This document shows positions 1 to 11,021 of a stretch of 64,000 nt of DNA, piece after piece. A program made the position numbers and the translations under genes. The stretch's first letter is position 1. Every line of letters begins with the position of its first letter. Source of the DNA: Spongiactinospora rosea (lineage in GTDB: Bacteria; Actinomycetota; Actinomycetes; Streptosporangiales; Streptosporangiaceae); contig NZ_QMEY01000002.1 of NCBI RefSeq assembly GCF_003315795.1, positions 558,001-622,000 on the forward strand, read 5' to 3'. Below the pieces are notes generated by a model. It had not been told where the DNA came from. It saw only the letters and a program-made list of their open reading frames with translations, and did no database searches.

Positions 1-2664
1 GACGGGCAGCGCTGGCTGTTGTTCGCCGACGCCGCAGGGGTCGCCGACAGGCTGGCCGGGCTGCTGGCCGGACGCGGCGCGACCCCGATACTGGTCCGGC
101 CGGGCGACGGGTTCGCCGAACTGCCTGACGGGTCCTTCACCGTCGATCCGGCCGACGCGGGCGACTACGCGGCGCTGCTGCGCGCGCTGGAGGCCGGCGG
201 CGGCGTACCGGCCAGGATCGCCCACCTGTGGCTGACCGGCCCGCGCCCGGCCGGCCCGTTCGCCGCCGAGGCGGTCGAGGCGGCCACCCGCGACGGCCTG
301 ACCGGCCTGATCGCGCTGGCCCAGGCGCTCGGCGGGACCCGGCTCACCGAGCCGGTCGAGGTCACCGTGGTCTCAAGCGAGATGCACGCCATCGTGCCCG
401 GCGACGACGCGCAGCCCGCCAAGGCGCTCGCGCTCGGCCCGGTCAAGGTGTGGCCGCTGGAGAACCCGTCGATCACCTGCCGGAGCGTCGACCTGGGCGA
501 GCCCGGTCCGGCGAGCGCGGAGGCGCTGCTGGGCGAGCTGGGCCGGGGCGTCGCGGCCGGTACCGGGGCCGAGGTGGTGGCGATCCGCGGGCGGCTGCGC
601 CTGCGGCAGACGTTCCAGCCCGCCGACCTGGAGAGCCCCGGCGACGTCCGGCGGTTCCGGCAGGGCGGCACGTACCTGATCACCGGCGGGCTGGGCGGCA
701 TCGGCCTGTCCGTGGCCGCCCACCTGGCCGAGCACTACCAGGCCAACCTGGTGCTGGTCGGCCGCACCCCGCTGCCGCCGCGCGCCGAGTGGAACGCCGG
801 TGGCTCCGAGCGGATCAGGGCGCTGCTCCGGCTCGAAGAGCTCGGCGGCACCGTGCTGTTCGCCGCCGCCGACGTCACCGACGCCGCCCAGGTCGGCGAC
901 GTGGTGCGGCAGGCCGTCGAGCGGTTCGGCGCGCTGCACGGCGTCGTCCACGCGGCCGGTGTCCCCGGCGGGGGGTTGATCCAGCTCAAGGACGCCGCCG
1001 CCGTGGCCAAGGTGCTCGCGCCCAAGGTCGCCGGGGCCCTGGCGCTGCGGGAGGCGTGCGCCGGGCGGCCGCTGGACTTCGTGCTGCACTGCTCCTCCGG
1101 CATCGCGGTCACCGGCGGCGTCGGCCAGGTGGACTACGCCGCGGCCAACTCCTTCCTGGACGCGCTCGCCGCCCGCGAGCCGGACTCCGTGTCGGTGAAC
1201 TGGGACGCCTGGCGCGACATCGGCATGGCCGCCAAGTCGATCGCCCCGGCCACCCGGCCGGTGGACCACCCGTTCCTGGAACGGCGGCTGGGCGATGACC
1301 GCCTGTCGGTGTACGTGGCGCACTTCCACCCCGAGCGGTCCTGGCTGGTGGACGAGCACCGGATGCTCGGCCGCCCGGTCGTGCCCGGCGTCGGCCACCT
1401 GGAACTGGTCAGGGCCGCCTACGCGCACGCGGCCGGTCACAACGGGCAGGGCGTGGAGCTGACCGGCGTCACCTTCTACACCCCGATCGTGGTGCCGGAC
1501 GCGGCGGCCAAGGAGGTCCGCGTCGTCCTCGAACGCACGCCGGACGGCACGGCGTTCGCGGTGGTCAGCGCGCACGACGACGGCTCGGGAACGCAGCGCT
1601 GGCAGCTGCACTCCACGGGCCGGGTCGGCGAGCTGACCGGCGAGCGCCCGCCCCCGCTGGACGTCGAGGCGGCCCGCGCGGGCATGCGCGATCTCGGCCG
1701 CCCGGACGGCACCGGCCCGATGGGCTTCGGCTCGCGTTCGCAGTGCCTGAGCCGGATGTACGTCGGGGACGGCCGCTTCCTGGCCCGGCTCGACCTCGCC
1801 GCCCCCTACCGCGCCGAGGTCGGCGACCTGCCGCTGCACCCGGCGCTGCTGGACATCGCGACCGCGTTCGTCGGCGTCCACCACGCCGAGGAGTTCCGCA
1901 TCCCGATCCACTACGGCCGGCTGCGGATGTTCGCCCCGCTGACCGCCTCCCTCTACAGCTTCCAGGAGTACCTGGACGGCGACCGCGCCAGGAAGGAGAC
2001 GGTCACCTCCGATGTGACGATCACGGACGAGGACGGGAACGTGCTGGTGCACGCCGACCGGTTCGTGCTCAAGCGGGTCCACGACCTGGACGACCGGCTG
2101 CGGGTGGCGCACGACGCCACGCCCGGCCGGGTGGAGCTGTACGACCTGCCGCCGCTGCCGGACGAGGACCGGCCGGAGTCCACCGGGTTCCTGCGCGCCG
2201 CGCTGGACCACGGCATGAGCGCCGAGGAGGGCACCGCAGCGTTCGTCAAGATCCTCACCTCGGGCGCGGCCCCGCAGGTCATGGTGAGCACCCGCGCGCT
2301 GGACGCGGTGCTCAGGGAGGCGGCGGCCGGCCGCGCGGCCCCCGGCGCGGCCGAGCGCCGCGAGGACGCCGCGACCGGCGCCCTGCACCCGCGCCCCGCC
2401 CTGCTGGTGCCCTACGAGGCGCCGCGCGACGCGCTGGAGGAGTCCCTGGCCGAGGTCTGGCAGGAACTGCTCGGCGTGGAGAAGGTCGGCGTCCACGACA
2501 ACTTCTTCGAGCTGGGCGGCCACTCCCTGCTCGGGCTCCAGCTCGCGCCCCGGCTGCGCGAGGGCTTCGGCGTGGACCTGCCGATCGGCACGATCTTCGA
2601 CGCACTGACCGTGGCCGGACTGGCCGACGTGCTCCGCACGGCCGGCGCGGTCGCCACCCCGTAA
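1..2664 (+). CDS. Type I polyketide synthase, C-terminal part (KR-DH-ACP), 5' end outside window
   Basis: The frame is open from base 1, so only the last 887 residues are seen and any KS and AT domains lie upstream. The visible order is: a ketoreductase structural subdomain (about 1-200); a catalytic KR with the NADPH loop GGLGGIG near residue 230 and a Tyr379-AAAN active-site motif; a dehydratase double hot-dog with His453 in an HxxxGxxxxP motif and Asp618 in HPALLD; and a C-terminal carrier domain whose Ser842 sits in LGGHSLL. All catalytic residues of KR and DH are present, so the module should produce an enoyl (double bond) intermediate. KR before DH is the reverse of the usual DH-KR order, and the LGGHS carrier is of peptidyl-carrier/cyanobacterial style. 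The next gene starts 18 nt downstream, so this is probably one operon with the extender-unit genes. Confidence 0.93.
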   Translation, partial: DGQRWLLFADAAGVADRLAGLLAGRGATPILVRPGDGFAELPDGSFTVDPADAGDYAALLRALEAGGGVPARIAHLWLTGPRPAGPFAAEAVEAATRDGLTGLIALAQALGGTRLTEPVEVTVVSSEMHAIVPGDDAQPAKALALGPVKVWPLENPSITCRSVDLGEPGPASAEALLGELGRGVAAGTGAEVVAIRGRLRLRQTFQPADLESPGDVRRFRQGGTYLITGGLGGIGLSVAAHLAEHYQANLVLVGRTPLPPRAEWNAGGSERIRALLRLEELGGTVLFAAADVTDAAQVGDVVRQAVERFGALHGVVHAAGVPGGGLIQLKDAAAVAKVLAPKVAGALALREACAGRPLDFVLHCSSGIAVTGGVGQVDYAAANSFLDALAAREPDSVSVNWDAWRDIGMAAKSIAPATRPVDHPFLERRLGDDRLSVYVAHFHPERSWLVDEHRMLGRPVVPGVGHLELVRAAYAHAAGHNGQGVELTGVTFYTPIVVPDAAAKEVRVVLERTPDGTAFAVVSAHDDGSGTQRWQLHSTGRVGELTGERPPPLDVEAARAGMRDLGRPDGTGPMGFGSRSQCLSRMYVGDGRFLARLDLAAPYRAEVGDLPLHPALLDIATAFVGVHHAEEFRIPIHYGRLRMFAPLTASLYSFQEYLDGDRARKETVTSDVTITDEDGNVLVHADRFVLKRVHDLDDRLRVAHDATPGRVELYDLPPLPDEDRPESTGFLRAALDHGMSAEEGTAAFVKILTSGAAPQVMVSTRALDAVLREAAAGRAAPGAAERREDAATGALHPRPALLVPYEAPRDALEESLAEVWQELLGVEKVGVHDNFFELGGHSLLGLQLAPRLREGFGVDLPIGTIFDALTVAGLADVLRTAGAVATP

Positions 2665-2682
2665 CGACGGACTGGAGGAAAC

Positions 2683-3567
2683 ATGCCTGACAACGACAGC
2701 GGCATCCACACGATCGGCGTCATCGGCGCCGGTGTGATGGGCAGCGAGGTCGCCCAGGTCTTCGCCCAGTCGGGCTTCGACGTCGTGCTCGTGGACGTCA
2801 CCGACCAGGCGCTGGACCGGGCCCGGCAGACCATCGAGCGCAACCTGCGCTTCCAGAGGATGCTGGGCGCGCAGCGCGGGCTGGCCGCGCCGCCCACCGT
2901 GGACCGGGCCGCGGTACTGGCCCGCATCCGCTTCACCACCCGGCTCGCCGACGCGGCCGACGCCGACTTCGTGGTGGAGAACGTCACCGAGGACTGGAAC
3001 CTCAAGCGCCCGGTCTTCGAGGAGCTGGACCAGGTGTGCAAGCCGGACGTGGTGTTCGCGGTGAACACCTCGTGCATCCCGATCACCCGGGTCGGCGGGG
3101 TGACCGACCGGCCCAGCAAGATCATCGGCGCGCACTTCATGAACCCCGTCTCGCTCAAGCCGATGGTGGAGGTCATCCGGGGCTTCCACACCTCCGACGA
3201 GACCGTCCAGACCATGCTCGACCTGCTCGCCGCCATCGGCAAGGAGGGCGTCGTGGTCGCCGACTCCCCCGGTTTCGTCTCCAACCGCGTGCTGATGCTC
3301 ACCGTCAACGAGGCCGCCTACCTCGTGCACGAGCGGGTGGCCGACGCCACTGAGGTCGACCGGATCTTCAAGGGCTGCTTCGGTCACACGATGGGCCCGC
3401 TGGAGACCGCCGACCTGATCGGACTGGACACGATCCTGCTGTCCATCGAGGGCCTGTACCAGGCGTTCGGCGACAGCAAGTACCGGCCGTGCCCGCTGCT
3501 GAAGCAGCTCGTCGACGCCGGTCTGCACGGGCGCAAGAGCGGCCGCGGCTTCCACGTCTACCAGTAG
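2683..3567 (+). CDS. 3-hydroxyacyl-CoA/ACP dehydrogenase of hydroxymalonyl-ACP synthesis (FkbK/ZmaG-like)
   Basis: This 294-residue protein begins with a Rossmann NAD loop, GVIGAGVMGSEVA (about residues 12-24). It has the 3-hydroxybutyryl-CoA dehydrogenase layout, including the NTSCIPIT and GAHFMNPV segments and a helical C-terminal dimerisation half ending GRKSGRGFHVYQ. In FkbH-type pathways this enzyme oxidises the C3 hydroxyl of glyceryl-ACP. The ATG has a GGAGGAA ribosome site, and the gene is followed 12 nt later by the dedicated ACP. The identical gene neighbourhood (dehydrogenase, ACP, acyl-CoA dehydrogenase, FkbH) is the main reason for the specific role; the family call alone is secure. 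Confidence 0.9.
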   Translation: MPDNDSGIHTIGVIGAGVMGSEVAQVFAQSGFDVVLVDVTDQALDRARQTIERNLRFQRMLGAQRGLAAPPTVDRAAVLARIRFTTRLADAADADFVVENVTEDWNLKRPVFEELDQVCKPDVVFAVNTSCIPITRVGGVTDRPSKIIGAHFMNPVSLKPMVEVIRGFHTSDETVQTMLDLLAAIGKEGVVVADSPGFVSNRVLMLTVNEAAYLVHERVADATEVDRIFKGCFGHTMGPLETADLIGLDTILLSIEGLYQAFGDSKYRPCPLLKQLVDAGLHGRKSGRGFHVYQ

Positions 3568-3579
3568 GAGGGCAATCCA

Positions 3580-3831
3580 ATGGAAACGGTCAAGGCCAAG
3601 GTCAGGGAGTTTCTGCGCGGCTACATCGCCGACCACGAGTTCGCCGACGACGAGGACATCTTCGCCTCCGGCTACGCCAACTCGCTGTTCGTGATGCAGC
3701 TCATCTACATGGTGGAGCGGGAGTTCCAGATCACCGTGGGCGACGAGGACCTGGAGTTCGACAACTTCCGGTCGATCGACGCGGTGGCCCGGCTGGTCAC
3801 CGCCAAGTCGGCCGTGCCCGCGGGCACCTGA
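3580..3831 (+). CDS. Discrete acyl carrier protein for the hydroxymalonyl extender unit (FkbJ-like)
   Basis: An 83-residue single-domain carrier protein. The phosphopantetheine site is Ser35 in GYANSLFVMQL, an atypical NSL instead of DSL, which is usual for the FkbJ/ZmaD group. It would carry the glyceryl unit loaded by the FkbH-like enzyme (4994-6043) while the neighbouring dehydrogenases oxidise it. The ATG follows an AGGAGGG site by 6 nt. It is acidic, as carrier proteins are. Confidence 0.9.
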   Translation: METVKAKVREFLRGYIADHEFADDEDIFASGYANSLFVMQLIYMVEREFQITVGDEDLEFDNFRSIDAVARLVTAKSAVPAGT

Positions 3832-3845
3832 CGCGGGAGAGGATC

Positions 3846-4997
3846 ATGCGCGCGGGTGTGCATTCACTCACCGACGTACAGAACAAGATCCTGCAGAGCC
3901 ACCGGCGGTTCACCGAGGACGAGATCGCGCCGCACGCCAACGCCTGGGACCAGGTGGGCCGGGTGCCCCGCGAGGTGGTCGCCGCGATGGGCGCGGCGGG
4001 CTACCTGGGGGCGCTGATCCCCGCCGAGTACGGCGGCACCGAGCTGGACATGACCGAGTTCGGGCTGCTCAACGAGGCGATCGGGTTCGGCTGCTCCTCG
4101 GTGCGCAGCGTGCTGACCGTGCACAGCATGGTCAGTCAGGCCGTCACCCGGTGGGGCAACCCGGACCAGCGCCGGGCCTGGCTGCCCAGGCTGGCGAGCG
4201 GCGAGCAGGTCGGCGCGTTCGCGCTCAGCGAGGCCGAGGCGGGCAGCGACGTCGCCCAGATCGCCACGGTCGCCGAGAACGACGGGGACGGCTACGTCCT
4301 GTCCGGCACCAAGCGGTGGATCACCTACGGCCAGGGCGCGGACGTGTTCCTGGTGTTCGCCCGGCACAACGGCCGGCACAGCGCCTTCGTGGTCGGCCGG
4401 GACACCCCCGGCCTGACCGTCACCCCCATCGACGGCATGCTCGGCACCCGGGCCTCGATGCTCGCCGAGCTGCGGTTCGACAAGTGCCGGGTGCCGCGTT
4501 CGGCGCTGCTCGGCCGTCCGGGGTTCGGGCTGGCCCCGATCGCCGCGGCGGCCCTGGACGTGGGCAGGTACAGCGTGGCCTGGGGCTCGGTGGGCCTGGC
4601 CCAGTCGTGCCTGGAGCTGTCCCTCGGGCACGCCAGGGAACGCCGGGCGTTCGGCGGCCCGGTCTTCGACCACCAGCTCGTGCAGCGGCTGATCACCGAC
4701 ATGGCGACCGGCGTGTCCGCGGCCCGGCTGCTCTGCCTCCAGGCCGGGGAGCTGGTCCAGAGCGGCGCGCCCACCGCGGTCGCCGCCGTGTGGATGGCCA
4801 AGTACTGGGCCTCCACCAGCGCGTTCCGGGCGGCCTCGGACACCGTGCAGATCCACGGGGCCTACGGCTGCGACCCGGACGGCTCCCCGCAGCGACTGTT
4901 CAGAGACGCGAAGGTCATGGAGATCATCGAGGGCAGCACCCAGATCCAGCAGACCATGATCGCGCGCCTGGTGCCGTACGAGGAGAAGCGATCATGA
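3846..4997 (+). CDS. Acyl-CoA dehydrogenase-like flavoprotein of hydroxymalonyl-ACP synthesis (FkbI-like)
   Basis: A 383-residue acyl-CoA dehydrogenase with a helical N-terminal domain, a central beta domain (FALSEAEAGSDVA, the FAD/substrate signature) and a C-terminal domain with RRAFGGPVFDHQLVQ and IHGAYGCDPD. In the FkbH pathway it oxidises the aldehyde or hydroxyacyl-ACP on the way to hydroxymalonyl-ACP. The start is the ATG after GGAGAGG. Reading frames open further upstream are rejected because they would overlap the ACP gene. The stop overlaps the next start (ATGA), which indicates translational coupling. Confidence 0.9.
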   Translation: MRAGVHSLTDVQNKILQSHRRFTEDEIAPHANAWDQVGRVPREVVAAMGAAGYLGALIPAEYGGTELDMTEFGLLNEAIGFGCSSVRSVLTVHSMVSQAVTRWGNPDQRRAWLPRLASGEQVGAFALSEAEAGSDVAQIATVAENDGDGYVLSGTKRWITYGQGADVFLVFARHNGRHSAFVVGRDTPGLTVTPIDGMLGTRASMLAELRFDKCRVPRSALLGRPGFGLAPIAAAALDVGRYSVAWGSVGLAQSCLELSLGHARERRAFGGPVFDHQLVQRLITDMATGVSAARLLCLQAGELVQSGAPTAVAAVWMAKYWASTSAFRAASDTVQIHGAYGCDPDGSPQRLFRDAKVMEIIEGSTQIQQTMIARLVPYEEKRS

Positions 4998-6043
4998 GCG
5001 ACCGCAAGCCGGTCAAGTGCCTGGTCTGGGACCTGGACAACACCCTGTGGGACGGCGTGCTGCTGGAGGGCGACGACGTGCGCCCCTTCCCGCACGCCGT
5101 CGCCACCCTCAAGGCCCTGGACGAGCGGGGCGTGCTGCACTCGATCGCCAGCCGCAACGAGCCGGAGCCGGCGCTGGCCAAGCTGCGCGAGTTCGGGCTG
5201 GAGGAGTACTTCCTGTACCCGCAGATCGGCTGGCAGCCCAAGTCGGCGTCGGTGAAGGCCATCGCCGCCGACATCAACATCGGCGTGGACACGCTGGCGT
5301 TCGTGGACGACCAGCCGTTCGAGCGGGAGGAGGTCGCGTTCGCGCTGCCGGAGGTGCTGACCCTGGACGCCGTCCAGGTGGCCGACATTCCCGGCATGCC
5401 GGAGTTCACCCAGCGGTTCGTCACCGCCGACTCGCGGCGGCGGCGGCAGATGTACCAGGCCGACCACCACCGGAAGACCGCCGAGGCGGACTTCGACGGC
5501 GCCCAGGACGCGTTCCTGCGCAGCCTGGACATGCGGTTCACGATCAAGGAGGCCGGGCGTGACGACCTCCAGCGGGCCGAGGAACTGACGCTGCGCACCA
5601 ACCAGCTCAACACCACCGGCTACACCTACTCCTACGCCGAGCTGGAGTCCTTCCTGGACTCAGACCGGCACCTGCTGCTCACCGCCGCGCTGGAGGACCG
5701 GTACGGGCCCTACGGCACGATCGGCCTCGCGCTGATCGAGAAGGCCGAGACCGACTGGACGATCAAGCTGCTGCTGATGTCCTGCCGGGTGATGTCGCGC
5801 GGTGTCGGCACCATCCTGATCAACCACATCAAGCGGCTGGCCCGCGACGCGGGCGCGCGGCTGCTCGGTGAGTTCGTCCAGACCGGGCGCAACCGCCAGA
5901 TGCTCATCACCTACAAGTTCAACCGGTTCACCGAGGCCGAACGCCGCGGCGACCTGGTGCTCTTCCAGGCCGACCTCGAAGCCATCCCGCCGGACCCCGA
6001 CCACGTGCAGGTCACCATCCCGATGAGGAGCTTTAAGTCATGA
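4994..6043 (+). CDS. fkbH: FkbH-like glyceryl-ACP loading enzyme (HAD-IIIC domain)
   Basis: A 349-residue protein with the HAD-IIIC signature DLDNTLWDG at residues 13-21 (nucleophile Asp13), followed by SIASRNEP and FVDDQPFEREE. The C-terminal half is a GNAT-like fold (YGPYGTIGLALI, RVMSRGVGTILI). Family members dephosphorylate 1,3-bisphosphoglycerate and load glycerate onto a discrete ACP. Together with the three preceding genes it should give hydroxymalonyl-ACP. No O-methyltransferase (FkbG) gene is seen in the window, so the methoxy form is not predicted unless the gene lies upstream. It overlaps both neighbours by 4 nt. Confidence 0.93.
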   Translation: MSDRKPVKCLVWDLDNTLWDGVLLEGDDVRPFPHAVATLKALDERGVLHSIASRNEPEPALAKLREFGLEEYFLYPQIGWQPKSASVKAIAADINIGVDTLAFVDDQPFEREEVAFALPEVLTLDAVQVADIPGMPEFTQRFVTADSRRRRQMYQADHHRKTAEADFDGAQDAFLRSLDMRFTIKEAGRDDLQRAEELTLRTNQLNTTGYTYSYAELESFLDSDRHLLLTAALEDRYGPYGTIGLALIEKAETDWTIKLLLMSCRVMSRGVGTILINHIKRLARDAGARLLGEFVQTGRNRQMLITYKFNRFTEAERRGDLVLFQADLEAIPPDPDHVQVTIPMRSFKS

Positions 6044-7362
6044 CGCAGACCTCTGTCAACCTCACGCATGCGACGAGCGAGCAACTGCTGGAGGCCACCA
6101 GGGCGGTCATCGCCGGCGGCGGCAGCAGCAACATGCGCAACATGGGCGTCACCGATCCGCTGGTGCTGGACCGGTCGGCGGGCTGTCGCGTGTGGGACGT
6201 CGAGGGCAATGAACTCATCGACGTGAACATGGGGTACGGCCCGCACCTGTTCGGCTACGCCGACCCGGACGTGCTCGGCGTGGTGGCCCAGCAGCTCCGG
6301 CTGGGCGCGATCACCGGCATCACCCACCGGCTGGACCACCAGGCCGCCGGGCTGATCGCGGCCACGGTGCCCTCCATCGAGCAGGTCAGGTTCGCCAACT
6401 CCGGCACCGAGGCGATCACCTCGGCGCTGCGCCTGGCCCGCCACCTGACCGGCCGCGCCCGCGTGGTGACCTTCGAGGGCCACTACCACGGGTGGAGCGA
6501 GACCGTCCTGCGCAAGTCGGCGATCACCAACAACGGCACCGACCCGACCGGCGCGGTGCCCGGCGCCCCCGGCATGATCCCCGGCGCGCTGGACTTCACC
6601 TACCAGCTCCCCTGGAACGACGTGGCCGCGCTGGACGCGCTGTTCGCCGCGCACGGCACCGAGATCGCGGCCGTCATCCTGGAGCCGATCTGCGGCAACG
6701 CCGGCATGGTCCACCCGCTGCCCGGCTTCGTGGAGAAGATCGCCGACCTCGCCGCCAGGCACGGCGCGCTGCTGGTGTTCGACGAGGTCATCACCGGCTT
6801 CCGGGTCGGCCTGAGCGGCGCGCAGGGCCTGCTCGGCGTGCAGCCGGACCTGACGATCGTGTCCAAGGTGCTGGGCGGCGGCTTCCCGGTCGCGGCGTTC
6901 GGCGGCAGCCGGGAGCTGATGGCCCCGCTGGCCCGCAACGAGGCGTTCCACGCCGGGGTGTTCTCCGGCAACCACGCGGCGATGTCCGCCGTGGTGGCGA
7001 TGCTGACCAAGCTCACCGGCGACCCGTCGGTGTACGGCACGCTGGACGTGCTGTCCTCGTACGCCGAGCAGCGGCTGGCCGACGTCTTCGCCGAGGCCGG
7101 GCGTCCGGTGCGGATCACCCGGGCCGGTTCGGTGCTGTCGGTGGCGCTGCTGACCCGGCCGCAGGAGACCGAGTCCGACTACGACGCGGCCGTCCCGCTG
7201 ATCGACTTCGCCGCCCACCGCAGGCTCCAGATCCTGTGCCAGCGGGCCGGCCTGTACTTCCACCCCAACCCGCTGGAGCCGTGGTTCCTGAGCACCGCGC
7301 ACACGCCCGACGTCCTGGACTCGGTGGTGGCCACGGTCAAGGACTCGCTGGCCCGGCTGTGA
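6040..7362 (+). CDS. Class III PLP aminotransferase, glutamate-1-semialdehyde aminomutase-like
   Basis: This is a 440-residue fold-type I enzyme. Visible motifs are FANSGTEAITSALRLAR (phosphate-binding region), FEGHYHGW, LVFDEVITGFR (PLP-ring Asp) and the Schiff-base Lys276 in SKVLGGGFP. It is closest in look to GSA-type aminotransferases found in PKS/NRPS clusters, which can transaminate a beta-ketoacyl-ACP or make an amino starter unit. The start overlaps the fkbH stop (ATGA), so it is part of the biosynthetic operon and not the haem-pathway hemL. The substrate cannot be read from the sequence. Confidence 0.9.
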   Translation: MTQTSVNLTHATSEQLLEATRAVIAGGGSSNMRNMGVTDPLVLDRSAGCRVWDVEGNELIDVNMGYGPHLFGYADPDVLGVVAQQLRLGAITGITHRLDHQAAGLIAATVPSIEQVRFANSGTEAITSALRLARHLTGRARVVTFEGHYHGWSETVLRKSAITNNGTDPTGAVPGAPGMIPGALDFTYQLPWNDVAALDALFAAHGTEIAAVILEPICGNAGMVHPLPGFVEKIADLAARHGALLVFDEVITGFRVGLSGAQGLLGVQPDLTIVSKVLGGGFPVAAFGGSRELMAPLARNEAFHAGVFSGNHAAMSAVVAMLTKLTGDPSVYGTLDVLSSYAEQRLADVFAEAGRPVRITRAGSVLSVALLTRPQETESDYDAAVPLIDFAAHRRLQILCQRAGLYFHPNPLEPWFLSTAHTPDVLDSVVATVKDSLARL

Positions 7363-7385
7363 CCCTGAGCGGGAGCCGAACCGTC

Positions 7386-9242
<1,857 letters not shown>

Positions 9243-9246
9243 GACC

Positions 9247-10932
9247 ATGACGTTGTCAGAGAAGGCGCTGCTGAACATGGAGCAACGCCGGGAGTTCGCC
9301 GCGAAGCCCGATGTCGGCGGGGGCAACCTGCTGGCCTCGGCCATCGCGTTCAACCCGCACCCGGAGGCGCGGTTCATCCGCTCCGCCATCCCGATCACCA
9401 TGCCGGACGGCTCAGAGCAGACCGATTTCAACCTGCTGGAACTGGATGAACTCGCCCAGAGCTGGGCGGTCTGGTATCTGAACAAAGGCGTCAAGCCCCG
9501 CGACCGGGTCGGCGTCTACATGCGCGACTCGTTCGCCTACTTCGTTCACTACTGCGCGCTCGCCTCGATCGGCGCCATCGCGCTGCTGGTCAACAGCAAG
9601 TCGCCGCGGGAGATCGCGGTCTCGCTGATCGCCAAGACCACCCCGGTCGGCCTCTACACCGACCGCGAGCACCTGGCCCGGCTGGGCGACGAGCTGGGCG
9701 ACCTGACCAGCGTCCAGTGGGTGCAGCTCAGCGAGGAGCTGCCCGCGCCCCCGGCCGCCGAGCTGCCCGCGGAGGCGCGCTGGAAGCACGCCCCGGACGA
9801 CCCGGTGTCGATCATGCACTCGTCCGGTACCACTGGCCTGCCCAAGCCGGTCACGCAGACCCACCGCTCCAGCGTCTCCGGGCCGAAGTTCCGGCTCACC
9901 ACCGAGGACCCGACGCTCGTGCCGGGCGCGGTCATGCTCACCGCGATGCCGCAGTCGCACCTCGGCAACATCCACTACTCCACCTACGCGATCTTCGCCG
10001 GGACCCCGATCATCCCGGCCTTCGACCCCTCCCCCGAGGAACTGGTCGAGGCCATCCGGACGTACCGGCCCACCGCGGTCATGGGCTTCGGGCACACCTG
10101 CAGCGACCTGGCCGGGCTGGGCCTGGAGCCCGGCGCGCTGGACTCGGTCGGCCACTGGGTGACCACCGCCGACGCCGTCCACTACGAGCACATCCGCAAG
10201 GTGCTCTCGCTGCGCGGCCCCGGGCTGGCCCCCGCGGCCTGGCTGGACCGGCTCGGCACCACCGAGCTGGGCTGGGCGGTGCTGCTCAAGGTCACCACCC
10301 TGGCCTCGGAGCGCAACGACCGCTGCGTGGGCAAGCCGGTCGGCGTCTCGGAGGTGGCCGTGCTGCGCAAGGACGGCACGCCCTGCGAGGTCGGCGAGAT
10401 CGGCCTGCTCGGCGCGGCCGGACCGGCGATCACCGCGGGCTACTGGAACGACGCCGACACCACCTACCGCAGCAGGCTCGGCGGCTACTGGTGCCCCGGC
10501 GACATGGTCTACCGGGACGCGGACAACAACTTCTACCACGTGGACCGGGCCGTGGACACCATCGAGACGGCCGAGGGGCCGGGGTACTCGGTGCTGATGG
10601 AGGAGACCCTGCTGGCCGAGGTCCCCGAGATCAAGGACGTCGCGGTGGTCGCCGCCCGGCTCGGCGGCGAGACCGTGGCCGTGGCCGCGGCGACCTCCGA
10701 GGGCGACGCCGTGGACCCGCAGCAGGTGCTGGACGCGGCCAACGTCGCGCTCAAGGCCGCGGGGCACCCCTCCGTCAATGTGCTGGAGATCATCGACGCG
10801 CTGCCCGTCGGCGTGACCGGCAAGGTGCTCAAGCGCAAGCTCCGCGAGCGGTACGCCGAGCTGGACGAACTGGTCGAGCGGGCCGGCACCGGGCGGGTGG
10901 CGGTCGCCGGCCGGGCCGTGGTGACCGTCTGA
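9247..10932 (+). CDS. Second adenylate-forming enzyme (acyl-CoA/ACP ligase family)
   Basis: A 561-residue ANL-superfamily protein. It has the P-loop MHSSGTTGLPKPVTQTHR, an A5-like region that is hard to place, GYWCPGDMVYRD as the A7/A8 hinge, and a C-terminal Lys in GVTGKVLKRKL. The usual A8 GR motif is altered to HVDRAVD. It lies 4 nt after the ACP-ligase stop, so it is very likely co-expressed. The substrate is unknown; it might activate a different acid from the preceding ligase or act in a chain-capping or amide-forming step. No fused carrier domain is visible. Confidence 0.85.
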   Translation: MTLSEKALLNMEQRREFAAKPDVGGGNLLASAIAFNPHPEARFIRSAIPITMPDGSEQTDFNLLELDELAQSWAVWYLNKGVKPRDRVGVYMRDSFAYFVHYCALASIGAIALLVNSKSPREIAVSLIAKTTPVGLYTDREHLARLGDELGDLTSVQWVQLSEELPAPPAAELPAEARWKHAPDDPVSIMHSSGTTGLPKPVTQTHRSSVSGPKFRLTTEDPTLVPGAVMLTAMPQSHLGNIHYSTYAIFAGTPIIPAFDPSPEELVEAIRTYRPTAVMGFGHTCSDLAGLGLEPGALDSVGHWVTTADAVHYEHIRKVLSLRGPGLAPAAWLDRLGTTELGWAVLLKVTTLASERNDRCVGKPVGVSEVAVLRKDGTPCEVGEIGLLGAAGPAITAGYWNDADTTYRSRLGGYWCPGDMVYRDADNNFYHVDRAVDTIETAEGPGYSVLMEETLLAEVPEIKDVAVVAARLGGETVAVAAATSEGDAVDPQQVLDAANVALKAAGHPSVNVLEIIDALPVGVTGKVLKRKLRERYAELDELVERAGTGRVAVAGRAVVTV

Positions 10933-11021
10933 CGGGCCCACCCCGCCACCGGACCGTGGGCGCGGGCATCTTCCCGCCCGCCCGCGCCCACGCCGGGGAC
11001 GACGACGGATAGGAGACGCAC

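Noticed and set aside
373..3636. A 1087-codon open frame on the minus strand opposite the PKS and extender genes
   Set aside because: High-GC third-position bias opens long antisense frames. The product is His/Asp/Arg-biased with no motif, whereas the plus-strand frames carry intact enzyme motifs.
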